NCBI GenBank assembly: GCA_900766325.1
Contig: CAAFVA010000093.1
Span: 1 to 32,504 of the forward strand
Reading direction: 5' to 3'
From: Bacilli bacterium
GTDB lineage: Bacteria > Bacillota_I > Bacilli_A > RF39 > UBA660
Length of the DNA: 32,504 bases
In this document: positions 7,181 to 15,368 of the stretch, one piece after another
Layout of the letters: every line of letters starts with the position of its first letter
Position numbering within the stretch: position 1 is the first letter of the stretch
The notes under the pieces: model-generated
What the model was told of the DNA's origin: nothing
Database searches by the model: none
Seen by the model: the letters and a program-made list of their open reading frames with translations, nothing else
Made by a program: the position numbers and the translations under genes

Positions 7181-7876
7181 ATTAGTATTTATGTTTACTT
7201 TTTATTATTTATAATATATTCATTTATCGGATGGATAATTGAAATTATAACCGAATACATACATCATAAAAGGTTCGTTAATCGTGGCTTTTTAATTGGA
7301 CCTTATTGTCCAATTTACGGTGTTGCTGCCGTATTAATGATTTTATTGTTAAATAAATATTTAAAAGATCCTGTTGCTTTATTTGTTATGGCCGTTGTTA
7401 TTTCTTCTATTATTGAATATTTTGCAAGCTACATAATGGAAAAATTATTTAACGCAAGATGGTGGGATTATAGTAACAATAAGTTTAATATAAACGGGAG
7501 AATATGTTTGGAAACGATGATTCCTTTCGGTTTTGCTGGTATTATCCTTATGTATTTTATTAATCCTTTAATAGTTAAATTTTTACTATTAATACCATCA
7601 GTTATTTTAAATGCTATCGCAATAATTATTTTTGTTTTATTCTTGTTTGATAACATTGTTTCATTTAAAATAATATTAGGATTTAAAAATACCACTTTTA
7701 TTGAAGAAAAAGATAACACCGCGGAGATAACATCAAAGGTTAAAGAAACATTAATGAAAAAATCAACTTTTAATAAACGATTAATAAAATCATTTCCGAA
7801 TCTAAAAGTTATTAGTAAAATCAGAAAAAAGAAAAAGCATTTAAAAAACAAAAATAAAACTGATCAAAGGATATAA
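7181..7876 (+). CDS. CmpB-family multi-pass membrane protein (putative ABC-transporter type IV), unusual start
   Basis: The frame is open from a stop at 7162-7164 to 7876 and encodes a PF06541/CmpB-type membrane protein. The first helix YVYFLLFIIYSFIGWIIE is followed by the family signature GFLIGPYCPIYG, then further helices and a lysine-rich tail. No ATG, GTG or TTG occurs in frame before 7337, which would cut off the first helix and the signature. The ribosome site AGGAAG (7168-7173) sits 7 nt before an ATT at 7181, so an AUU start is my preferred reading, giving 231 residues. A sequencing indel near 7170-7195 is the alternative: an ATG at 7189 opens only a short wrong frame. The biochemical role of CmpB proteins is not well defined. 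Confidence 0.7.
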   Translation: MSIYVYFLLFIIYSFIGWIIEIITEYIHHKRFVNRGFLIGPYCPIYGVAAVLMILLLNKYLKDPVALFVMAVVISSIIEYFASYIMEKLFNARWWDYSNNKFNINGRICLETMIPFGFAGIILMYFINPLIVKFLLLIPSVILNAIAIIIFVLFLFDNIVSFKIILGFKNTTFIEEKDNTAEITSKVKETLMKKSTFNKRLIKSFPNLKVISKIRKKKKHLKNKNKTDQRI

Positions 7877-7907
7877 TATCTTTATCCCATAATCAGTTTT
7901 TTATTTT
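7856..7907 (+). terminator. Bidirectional terminator between CmpB gene and lipoprotein gene
   Basis: AAAACTGAT (7856-7864) pairs with ATCAGTTTT (7892-7900), with an inner GATAT/ATATC, and is followed by more T. The minus-strand side is also T-rich, so it can end both convergent units. Confidence 0.7.
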
Positions 7908-7927
7908 ATAAATACATAGTTGGTTTT

Positions 7928-8371
7928 TTAGTATCCCAAATCTTTAATAACGTCATTTAAATCTTTTTTATATTCAATATTTACCGAAGAATATAAAAGT
8001 GTGTTACCAACCCTTGTTAATACGTTATAAGTATCACTTAGTTCTTGAGTATATTTTTGATAAGTTTCGTCTTTTTTTTCCTTACCTTTAGTTTTGTTAT
8101 TCTCAAAACTTTCTTTATTACTTTCATACGCTTCCTTGGCATCATCTTCTTTTGCAAATACGTAATATTCTATTTGAAACCTACCGTTATTTGCAGAAGC
8201 AACATAACTTATTCGGTCATCTTCCATCTGGCCAGTAACATCAGTTACGGTAAATCCGTTGTTAGATAATATTAAAGCCGCTTCATCCGATTTTAATGCT
8301 TCTTTTTCAGAACATGCAGTAAGTATAATTGCCGCAAACAATAAAACAAATATCTTTTTAAAAGTTTTCAT
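7928..8371 (-). CDS. Small lipoprotein of unknown family
   Basis: A 147-residue protein with a lipoprotein signal: a basic start (MKTFKK), a hydrophobic core and lipobox LTAC, so Cys20 would be lipidated and the protein held on the outer face of the membrane. The mature part is charged and appears alpha/beta (SDEAALILSNNGFTVTDV, then a Lys/Glu-rich helix). I do not recognise the family. It is the last gene of the phosphorelay operon, 14 nt after the intact hybrid kinase. That suggests, without proving, a sensor accessory or ligand-binding role. A ribosome site AGAAAGGAA precedes the ATG. Confidence 0.75.
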   Translation of the reverse strand: MKTFKKIFVLLFAAIILTACSEKEALKSDEAALILSNNGFTVTDVTGQMEDDRISYVASANNGRFQIEYYVFAKEDDAKEAYESNKESFENNKTKGKEKKDETYQKYTQELSDTYNVLTRVGNTLLYSSVNIEYKKDLNDVIKDLGY

Positions 8372-8385
8372 AACATCATTCCTTT

Positions 8386-10236
8386 CTATTTGCCAAAGTA
8401 TTTTTCAATTAATTTATTAAGCTCTGATACGTTTATTGGTTTTGATAAATACTCATCAAAACCTTCTTTTAGATACATTTCCTTCATCCCGGTAATAGCG
8501 TTTGCAGTTAAAGCTACAATTGGTGGTATTTCATAACCGTCTAATTTTTTTAATACGTGTAAAACCCTTATACCGTCCATTTCAGGCATCATGTGATCTA
8601 AAAATATTATATCATACTTTGTACCTTCTTTTACTTTATATATACAGTCCTTGCCAGAAAACACTGTATCAACCTTAAAATTATATGGTTCTAAAAGTCT
8701 TGTTGCAACTTTTATGTTAAGTTTGTTATCATCAACTATTAACGCTCTTTTACCAGTGCAATCAGTATAAGATAGCACTTTATCAGATTTTTGAGGTTCG
8801 GTTATCACTCCTAGCTTTTCTTTATTAACGATTTTTTGAGTTACGTCAACAAAAAACGTTGTACCAACCTCCCACTCACTTTCAAACCATATTTTACCAC
8901 CGATTAAATCAACGTATTTCTTTGTTATTACAAGCCCTAGTCCAGTTCCTTCAATTTCGTTTTTGGTAGCCGTATCAAGCCTTGAAAACTTTTCAAACAA
9001 CTTATCATAGTCTTCTTTTTTTATACCGTAACCAGTGTCAGAAACCTTAAAATGAAGGTTCACATAATCACCTGTTACATCTCCTGTTATGGTAAGCTTT
9101 ACTTTACCAACTTCAGTATACTTAACGGCGTTTGTCAAAATATTTAAAAGAATCTGAAATAACTTACCTTTATCGCCATATAGTTTTGATGGAATATCCG
9201 TTGAAACATCCATAATCAGTTTAATTGGACGATCACCAATTCTTGCCTCAATGATACTTGCTAGTTCCATGGCTATGTTTCCGATTGAATACTCTTTCAT
9301 GTCGGGTGTTTCTTTACCCGATTCAATCTTTGAAATATCCAAAATATTATTTATTATATCAAGCAAGTTATTACCCGCAGAAGAAATGTGCTTAATGTCG
9401 GATCTTGCACTTTCTTCGTCAAATTTTGGATTATTAAGCAAGCTTTCACTTAATCCTACGATTGCGTTCATTGGAGATCTTATCTCATGAGACATATTTG
9501 ATAAAAAATCTGACTTTGCCTTGTTTGATTTTTCCGTTTGATTTTTTATTGTTTCTAACTCACTAATTATTTTTAAATCAGGATTTTCAATGTTAAAATA
9601 TAAGAAAAACATTTGCACGGCCGCTCCAATTGGTGAAAACGCAATATAAGGAAACGCTAGTTGGAGAGCAAAAATTATCGCAAGTTCAATGATCATTAAC
9701 CAAATCGAAACCTTTTTTCTTAGTGGTGCATTCTTACCATTTTTTAAAGTATATATCGCAATCATAAGCACCACAAACGTACAAAAACCCAAAACAAAAT
9801 AAGAAGCAGCTCCAGGAATATAGGAAATGTTAGAAGCATCTAGTTTTTCAAAGGGAACAAAGAAATACAAAATGCTGCATATTACAAAAATAAAGGTCAT
9901 AATTTTCGTTCTTTTATTCATGTATACTATCTGTATTAAATTGTCAGCGTTTAAGTTATCCAAAAACACAAGCGTATAATAATAAAGTAAAGAAAACCAT
10001 ATTATTCCGGTATACCAATGAACACGATACATCATTAAGTTAAGAACTTCATCAAAACCGAAATACACCATAAAAGAAGCAATTATTTCGGTAACCAAAA
10101 GAACGATTTCAACAATAAGTAAGTATCGATATGTTTTATTTCTTATTGATAAAAACCTTTGCTTTGAAAAGTATACTATGCATAGTAATATCATAAACAG
10201 TAAACTTCCAACAGTAAGCATTAACCCTGATAACAT
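8386..10236 (-). CDS. Hybrid sensor histidine kinase with 7-TM sensor and receiver domain (intact)
   Basis: A 616-residue membrane kinase. Seven hydrophobic helices fill residues 5-215. Then comes a coiled-coil linker and the dimerisation domain with SHEIRSPMNA (phosphoacceptor His250). The ATPase domain follows, with N-box Asn369, G1 DTGYG (400-404) and G2 GTGLGL (430-435), and a C-terminal receiver with the Asp pair 502/503, phosphoacceptor Asp547 in FLDHMMPEMDG and the KP motif in YLSKPI. All catalytic motifs are intact. The receiver phosphate would pass to the free HPt protein at the head of the operon, since this protein has no HPt of its own. It is a close paralogue of the gene upstream. 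The sensed signal is unknown. Confidence 0.92.
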   Translation of the reverse strand: MLSGLMLTVGSLLFMILLCIVYFSKQRFLSIRNKTYRYLLIVEIVLLVTEIIASFMVYFGFDEVLNLMMYRVHWYTGIIWFSLLYYYTLVFLDNLNADNLIQIVYMNKRTKIMTFIFVICSILYFFVPFEKLDASNISYIPGAASYFVLGFCTFVVLMIAIYTLKNGKNAPLRKKVSIWLMIIELAIIFALQLAFPYIAFSPIGAAVQMFFLYFNIENPDLKIISELETIKNQTEKSNKAKSDFLSNMSHEIRSPMNAIVGLSESLLNNPKFDEESARSDIKHISSAGNNLLDIINNILDISKIESGKETPDMKEYSIGNIAMELASIIEARIGDRPIKLIMDVSTDIPSKLYGDKGKLFQILLNILTNAVKYTEVGKVKLTITGDVTGDYVNLHFKVSDTGYGIKKEDYDKLFEKFSRLDTATKNEIEGTGLGLVITKKYVDLIGGKIWFESEWEVGTTFFVDVTQKIVNKEKLGVITEPQKSDKVLSYTDCTGKRALIVDDNKLNIKVATRLLEPYNFKVDTVFSGKDCIYKVKEGTKYDIIFLDHMMPEMDGIRVLHVLKKLDGYEIPPIVALTANAITGMKEMYLKEGFDEYLSKPINVSELNKLIEKYFGK

Positions 10237-10250
10237 ATAATTACTCCTTT

Positions 10251-12131
10251 CTACTCATCTTTTTGTCCAAAATACTTAATAATTAATTTATTAAGTTCTC
10301 TAAAATTAATCGGCTTAGAAAGATAGTCACTGAAACCTTCTTTTATATATTTTTCTTTTAATCCATCATACGAATTAGCTGTTAAAGCAACAACTGGAGG
10401 AATGCTATAACCAGACTTAATTAACAATTTCATGGTCGTAACCCCGTCCATTTCAGGCATCATATGGTCTAAGAAAATCAAGTCATATTTATTTTCTTTA
10501 ATCATTTCCAAACACTCAAATCCACTTTTTGCAGAAGAAATCTTAAAATTATACTGACTAAGCATTCTACTTGTCAATTTAATATTAACACTATTATCAT
10601 CAACTATTAAAACGCTTTTATTAGACAAGTTAAGTAATTTAGTGTTAGAAGAGTCATTTTTTTTATATCCTTCAAAAACGTTACCTATCTTATCAAACGA
10701 CGTAACCTTTTGTTTTATCGTAATAAAATACCTTGTTCCTTTTCCAGTTTCGTTTTTAAACTCCATTTCACCCCCAAGCATAATCGTTAATCTTTTAGCA
10801 ACTATAAGCCCCAATGTCGTACTATCAATGTTATTTTGAGTGCTGTTACCAAGTTTAACAAAGTCATTAAAGTCTTTTTCAAAATCTTCCGTCTTCATTG
10901 CGTGACCGGTATTAGATACAACAAACGAAAGAAAACAAACATCTTCACTTACCCTGCCATCCACATCTAACGTAATTTTTCCATAATTAGTATACTTTAT
11001 CGCGTTTATTAACGTAAGAACAATAATTTTGTAAATCTTTGTTTGATCCCCATAAAACACAGATGGCAAATTTTCGTTAACATTTATTTTAAACTCTAGT
11101 GAATCTTTATTTATCTTTGAAGAAATAACACTATCAATCTCAAAAACAAGTGATTCTAACTGATACTCTTTTTCCTCTACGCTTTCTTTACCAGATTCAA
11201 TTCTTGATATATCTAATATGTTGTTTATTAGATCAAGCAAACTAACGCTTGCATCATGAATACTTTCAGTATCTCTTTTTACTATCTCTTTAGTTAATTT
11301 TTTTTCGTTTAATAGTGACTCACTAAAACCCAATATGGTGTTAAGTGGTGTTCTTATTTCATGCGACATATTTGATAAAAATTCAGTTTTTGCCTTATCT
11401 GCTAAAACAGCTTTATCTTTTGCTTTTTCAAGCTCATTTAAAAGTTTGTTATCTTGGCTTTCAATCGTAAAATACATTGCCACTACCGCCACGGTAAAAA
11501 TATATGTTAAATCATTAAAATCGTAGTCCACAATCCACTGTATGGCAGTTGTACCAACAAATAATATGAATGCGAAATAAAGTGGTAATTTTTGTTTTAA
11601 GGGAATATCACCCTTATTATTTAAAAGAGCAAACAATAAAACTATTATTATAACAAAACCAATTAAATACAAAACGTAAACTGCCTCTCCTCCAATTACG
11701 TATAAATCGTTATTACCACCAATGTAACTAACAGGTAATAAACACGAAATAATAAAGAAAGCAGAATCAATTATTAGCCAAATAATAGATATTCTTTGTT
11801 TGTACTTTTTTTCTTTTTCCTTTGAGATTCCCTTCTTACCAAGACTCCATATGTAAAATATTAGACAAGTAAACCATACGATACATCCTAAAATGTATAA
11901 CCTTGCTAATACTTCGTTGATTATTCCAGGAGTGCTTACCTTTCCCATTGCAATTACAAAACAAAGTTCTATAACCAAAAGAATCATCGTTAAAATAAGT
12001 AGAAAACGATAAATGGTATTTTCTAAACTATCATATTTTTTCTTTGACAAGTACATTAGTGTAATAAGTGATAAAAACACCAATCCACATATCGTTAAAC
12101 CAATACTGGGAAACAAATTTATATGCAACAA
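10251..12131 (-). CDS. Hybrid sensor kinase paralogue with degenerate ATP-binding domain
   Basis: Same architecture as its downstream neighbour: about seven helices, SHEIRTPLNT with the phosphoacceptor His (259 counted from the GTG at 12137), an ATPase-like domain, and a receiver with the Asp pair and FLDHMMPEMDG intact. The nucleotide site is damaged: the G1 box reads SNTGHAM instead of D-x-G-x-G, and the G2 box reads STTLGL instead of GTGLGL. The N-box asparagine remains. It is therefore probably a weak or dead kinase that could still accept phosphate from a partner subunit in trans (inference). The start is uncertain: AAGGAA abuts the GTG at 12137 and lies 6 nt before the TTG at 12131, which I chose; TTG 12128 is also possible. 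Confidence 0.88.
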   Translation of the reverse strand: MLHINLFPSIGLTICGLVFLSLITLMYLSKKKYDSLENTIYRFLLILTMILLVIELCFVIAMGKVSTPGIINEVLARLYILGCIVWFTCLIFYIWSLGKKGISKEKEKKYKQRISIIWLIIDSAFFIISCLLPVSYIGGNNDLYVIGGEAVYVLYLIGFVIIIVLLFALLNNKGDIPLKQKLPLYFAFILFVGTTAIQWIVDYDFNDLTYIFTVAVVAMYFTIESQDNKLLNELEKAKDKAVLADKAKTEFLSNMSHEIRTPLNTILGFSESLLNEKKLTKEIVKRDTESIHDASVSLLDLINNILDISRIESGKESVEEKEYQLESLVFEIDSVISSKINKDSLEFKINVNENLPSVFYGDQTKIYKIIVLTLINAIKYTNYGKITLDVDGRVSEDVCFLSFVVSNTGHAMKTEDFEKDFNDFVKLGNSTQNNIDSTTLGLIVAKRLTIMLGGEMEFKNETGKGTRYFITIKQKVTSFDKIGNVFEGYKKNDSSNTKLLNLSNKSVLIVDDNSVNIKLTSRMLSQYNFKISSAKSGFECLEMIKENKYDLIFLDHMMPEMDGVTTMKLLIKSGYSIPPVVALTANSYDGLKEKYIKEGFSDYLSKPINFRELNKLIIKYFGQKDE

Positions 12132-12150
12132 AATCACTTCCTTATAACAA

Positions 12151-13770
12151 TTAAGATACTTTTTCGAACAAATCAGTTACCTTAATAAAACATTCTATTA
12201 TTTTAGGATTAAACATTAAACCAGACCTGTTAATAATAGTTTCACTTGCGTTATCTTTATTTTTTCTCTTTAAATTATTATACATAATACATACCGATGC
12301 AATTTGTGATTCTAACGGGATTTTTTCCTGTAAAAGCCCTTCAGGGTAACCACTACCGTCATAGTTTTCATGATAATACTTAGCAATGTTAGTAGCGTAC
12401 TTTTCATATAACGAATCACTCGTAAGGCTTAATAAATACTTAATCATTTTCGCTCCAAATAAAGGATAGTTCTTTACTTTTAAAACGTCTTCTTTATCTG
12501 ATAACTTATCCTTACTTAAAATCTTCCTTGGAATCGAATAAAAACCAACGTCATAATACATCGATGCCAAAGCCATTTTTTCAACCTTCTCGTCGTCTAA
12601 GTTATACTCTGGATAATCTTCCATAACTTTATTAGCAAGTATTTTAACATACTTATTTACCCTTTCAATGTTATCCTTATAATCATAACGATAAGCTTCA
12701 ATAAACGGATTGATTAAATCTTTTAACTCCTCATTTTGATTACTTATTAAGTTATTTAATGAATTGCTTGACTTATAAAGATTAATAAAATTACTAATTC
12801 TGTGTTTTACAACCTCAAAGTCAAAAGGTTTTTCTAGCATATCAGCGATGTTATAATTATAAACCCTTGATCTTGTTTCTTTTTCATAATCTCCAGAAAT
12901 AATAATAACCGGTATCCTAGTTAAATAATTTTTCTTACTTAAATATTCTAAAACCGCAAATCCATCTAAAACCGGCATTGTCAAATCAAGAAATATCCCG
13001 ATTAAATGATCAGAGGAAGACGAAAAGCCCTTATTTTGGTTTTCATCTAAATAATCCAAGGCTTCCTTGCCGTTATTGGCAGTAACAATTTTATAGGTGC
13101 CATCAAACACCTTTTTAATCATGTTTCTAGTAACCATATCATCGTCTACTATTAAAATGGTATCTTCTTTCCTTGAAGTTACGTTTGCATAAGTTTTATT
13201 TAATGATTTTTTAAGTTTTGGATAGTTACTAATTAAACTTTCAAAAACAGAATTTATATAATCCTCAACGTTCTTTATGTTTGACAACGATTTTTTATCC
13301 AAATCAAAAACGTTTCGAACTTTAACAATCGCATCTGATAAAGAGTCTACCAAACTGTTAAAACGAATTTCTTGTTCTATTTTATCGTTTGATTTACTTT
13401 CTTTCTCCTCTTTTTTCAAAACTAAAACCACGTTTGTTTGATTAATGTTTATTAACATTGATACGTTGGTGTACGTTTTGTTATTCAAAGTTTTATAAGT
13501 TATTGTTATTCTTTCGTTACCATTTTTTCTCTCGTCTTGTAATTTTGGAATGGAAATGGAATTCATGTACTCTTTTAAATACTGTTCTTCTAACGCTTCT
13601 TTAACCTCATCTAAAAATTTCGCTAACGATTTTTTTTCCTTAACCGTAAAAGCACCATCTAAAAGTGAAAAACTAGTATATTCATCATTAAAAATATCTA
13701 ATATAAAAACCTCGTCCAAATCATACGAAACAACGTTTAAAACGTGTTGTTCCAAAGTTTTTTCAGTCAC
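12151..13770 (-). CDS. Response regulator with PAS-like N-domain, receiver and degenerate HD-GYP domain
   Basis: A 539-residue cytoplasmic protein. Residues 1-120 look like a PAS-type sensory fold. Residues 203-330 are a full receiver: acidic cluster 209-211, phosphoacceptor Asp262 in FLDLTMPVLDG, Ser292 and Lys314 in EKPFD. Residues 360-539 match HD-GYP phosphodiesterases in layout (IPRKIL, DGSGYPEGL at 471-479), but the metal ligands have changed: the HD pair reads Tyr406-Asp407, the HHE motif reads YHE, and the later VAD motif is lost. Hydrolysis of cyclic di-GMP is therefore unlikely. The start is a GTG behind AAAGGGG. It is second in the phosphorelay operon. The output may be by protein-protein contact. 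Confidence 0.85.
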   Translation of the reverse strand: MTEKTLEQHVLNVVSYDLDEVFILDIFNDEYTSFSLLDGAFTVKEKKSLAKFLDEVKEALEEQYLKEYMNSISIPKLQDERKNGNERITITYKTLNNKTYTNVSMLININQTNVVLVLKKEEKESKSNDKIEQEIRFNSLVDSLSDAIVKVRNVFDLDKKSLSNIKNVEDYINSVFESLISNYPKLKKSLNKTYANVTSRKEDTILIVDDDMVTRNMIKKVFDGTYKIVTANNGKEALDYLDENQNKGFSSSSDHLIGIFLDLTMPVLDGFAVLEYLSKKNYLTRIPVIIISGDYEKETRSRVYNYNIADMLEKPFDFEVVKHRISNFINLYKSSNSLNNLISNQNEELKDLINPFIEAYRYDYKDNIERVNKYVKILANKVMEDYPEYNLDDEKVEKMALASMYYDVGFYSIPRKILSKDKLSDKEDVLKVKNYPLFGAKMIKYLLSLTSDSLYEKYATNIAKYYHENYDGSGYPEGLLQEKIPLESQIASVCIMYNNLKRKNKDNASETIINRSGLMFNPKIIECFIKVTDLFEKVS

Positions 13771-13794
13771 AAAAAATCATCCCCTTTTATAAAA

Positions 13795-14163
13795 TTATAA
13801 AGCTTTATATTTGCCAATTATATCTTGAACGTTTTTAGCCGCATTAATAAGTTCATCATAATGTTCATTAACGTAATTAACGTCACCAGCTTTGCTTGCC
13901 ATCTCATGAGCATATGCTATGTCACCAAGTTTCATAAACCCAAAACTTCTTGCGTTACTTTTTAAAGCATGAACCAAAATTGCATAGTTAGGCATGTCTT
14001 GTGAAGATTTAAACGCATCTATTTTAGCTAAATCATTCGGAAGCTCATTATAAAAATCAGTCATTATTTCATCATAATTTTCAATGCCCATCATGTTTTC
14101 AATACTAGGTTTTGCATCAACCCCGTTTTCTTCTAAAAAAACTATCTTACTATTAGTATCCAT
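13795..14163 (-). CDS. Stand-alone HPt phosphotransfer protein
   Basis: A 122-residue all-helical protein with the HPt signature HALKSNARSFGFMKLG; His65 is the phosphorylatable residue. It is the first gene of the operon, behind a good sigma-A promoter, and carries no other domain. Both downstream kinases end in receiver domains and lack HPt modules, so this protein is the natural shuttle between their receivers and the receiver of the PAS/HD-GYP-like protein (inference from known phosphorelays). The ATG has AAGGTAGG upstream. Confidence 0.88.
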   Translation of the reverse strand: MDTNSKIVFLEENGVDAKPSIENMMGIENYDEIMTDFYNELPNDLAKIDAFKSSQDMPNYAILVHALKSNARSFGFMKLGDIAYAHEMASKAGDVNYVNEHYDELINAAKNVQDIIGKYKAL

Positions 14164-14196
14164 AAAGTACCTACCTTCTTTTATTATTCTTTATTT

Positions 14197-14225
14197 ATTG
14201 TACTATAAATTACTTAAAAAGACAA
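14197..14225 (-). promoter_or_regulatory. Promoter of the phosphorelay operon
   Basis: On the minus strand TTGTCT (14225-14220), a 17-bp spacer and TACAAT (14202-14197). It lies about 35 nt before the HPt start codon. Confidence 0.7.
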
Positions 14226-14250
14226 TTGGTTCATGAACGTTTTAATTAAT

Positions 14251-14276
14251 TAAAAAAAGAGTTATTAAAAACCCTT
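14251..14276 (-). terminator. Intrinsic terminator upstream of the phosphorelay promoter
   Basis: On the minus strand AAGGGTT (14276-14270) pairs with AACTCTT (14263-14257), with one G-T wobble, followed by a run of seven T. It would insulate the operon from read-through of the Rpn remnant. Confidence 0.6.
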
Positions 14277-14405
14277 ATTTGTGTATTTTAATTAGCGCTA
14301 GACTACGTAAACACTAATTATAGATTATGTTATATTTAACGCTAAAGTTTTCACCAATAACGTTAGTAAAGTTTTTGTCACTAACGAAACCCAAATGATT
14401 TTGTT

Positions 14406-15172
14406 TTAATTCAAATCTTGTATTTCTTTTACGGATAAACCTGTGCACTCAGAAATTATATTTATGCTTACGCCTTTAATTAAAAGTTTCTTAGCCGTTT
14501 CTTCAATAGCCTCTTTGCGGCCCTCTTTATGCCCTTCTTTAATGCCTTGAGTTTTTACCTTCCTTTATCCCTTGTACCTTTCCTTCGTTCCAGCCTTCTT
14601 TTATAGCACTCGCCATCATTGAGTTTCTTACCCTTCTTTGGTGTTCTTCTTCGTCATACCATCCTTGTAACTCTTCATCACGACTTATTTCTACTATCTT
14701 TTTTAATTCCATATTGTCTTTTATTAGCTTTTCAAGTTCTTCATCTTTTTCTGCCATCATAATCACCAACTCTCTTATCTGGTTCATACCTATTATAATT
14801 ATCAAAGTTAATTTGCATTATTTTCGGGATGTCACTATATTTTTCACCCTCTAATATTATGCTTTCTCTTATTTTGGATATATACTCGTTATTTCTATCC
14901 ATTAACCCTTCATAATACTCTTTATTCATCTCTAAATTAATTACGTTATCTTCTATTTCCACTACCATATCAGTTATTTTTCTTTTTTCACTTATTCCTT
15001 TTAATCTTTGCTCATTGTTTTTAAACACTAAATTATCTTTCAATTTTTCTTTTTCTATACCAGTTATATTACTTATTAAACTTATTAAATATCCCCTTGC
15101 TTCCTTGCTCGTCAACACGCTTTTAAACATTTTATCATACGTCATCGGTATTATTTTTTGTTCTGTTATCAT
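14406..15172 (-). pseudogene. Decayed Rpn-type PD-(D/E)XK nuclease / putative transposase gene
   Basis: The N-terminal part (from the ATG at 15172) has the Rpn/PDDEXK hallmarks MTYDKMFKSVL, then TDMVVEIEDNVINLEMN carrying the acidic and E-x-N catalytic strand, and ends after QINFDNYNRYEPDKRV. At about 14760 the frame breaks and the text jumps to the helical C-terminal part (KDEELEKLIKDNMELKK), so the middle of the protein, normally over 50 residues, is missing. A second one-base frameshift near 14555 breaks the repeated KEG region; the tail IISECTGLSVKEIQDLN continues in another frame to the TAA at 14406-14408. These proteins are mobile, multicopy elements in gut Bacillota; this copy is dead. 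Confidence 0.8.
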
Positions 15173-15260
15173 GTGTATTTCCTTTCTTTCATAGGCATGT
15201 TAACATCTTATAATTTTATTTGCAAATTACAAAAAATAATTAGTTTATGTTGAAAATAAG

Positions 15261-15300
15261 TAAAAAAGAATATTCTGTTTACACAAAACATTCTCTTTGT
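15261..15300 (-). terminator. Probable terminator of the dcw operon
   Basis: On the minus strand AGAAT, GTTT / AAAC and ATTCT form an imperfect hairpin followed by TTTTTT, about 70-100 nt after the PBP stop codon. Confidence 0.45.
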
Positions 15301-15368
15301 TTTACTTTTTTTACCAAATTTCTTTTTTTGATTAATTAAATATTTTTTAGTTTTAAATAGTATATGTC

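Noticed and set aside
14330..14390. CGTTAGT/ACTAACG hairpin between phosphorelay promoter and Rpn remnant as an RNA gene or att site
   Set aside because: Isolated 7-bp stem with no promoter, T-run or matching copy elsewhere in the window.
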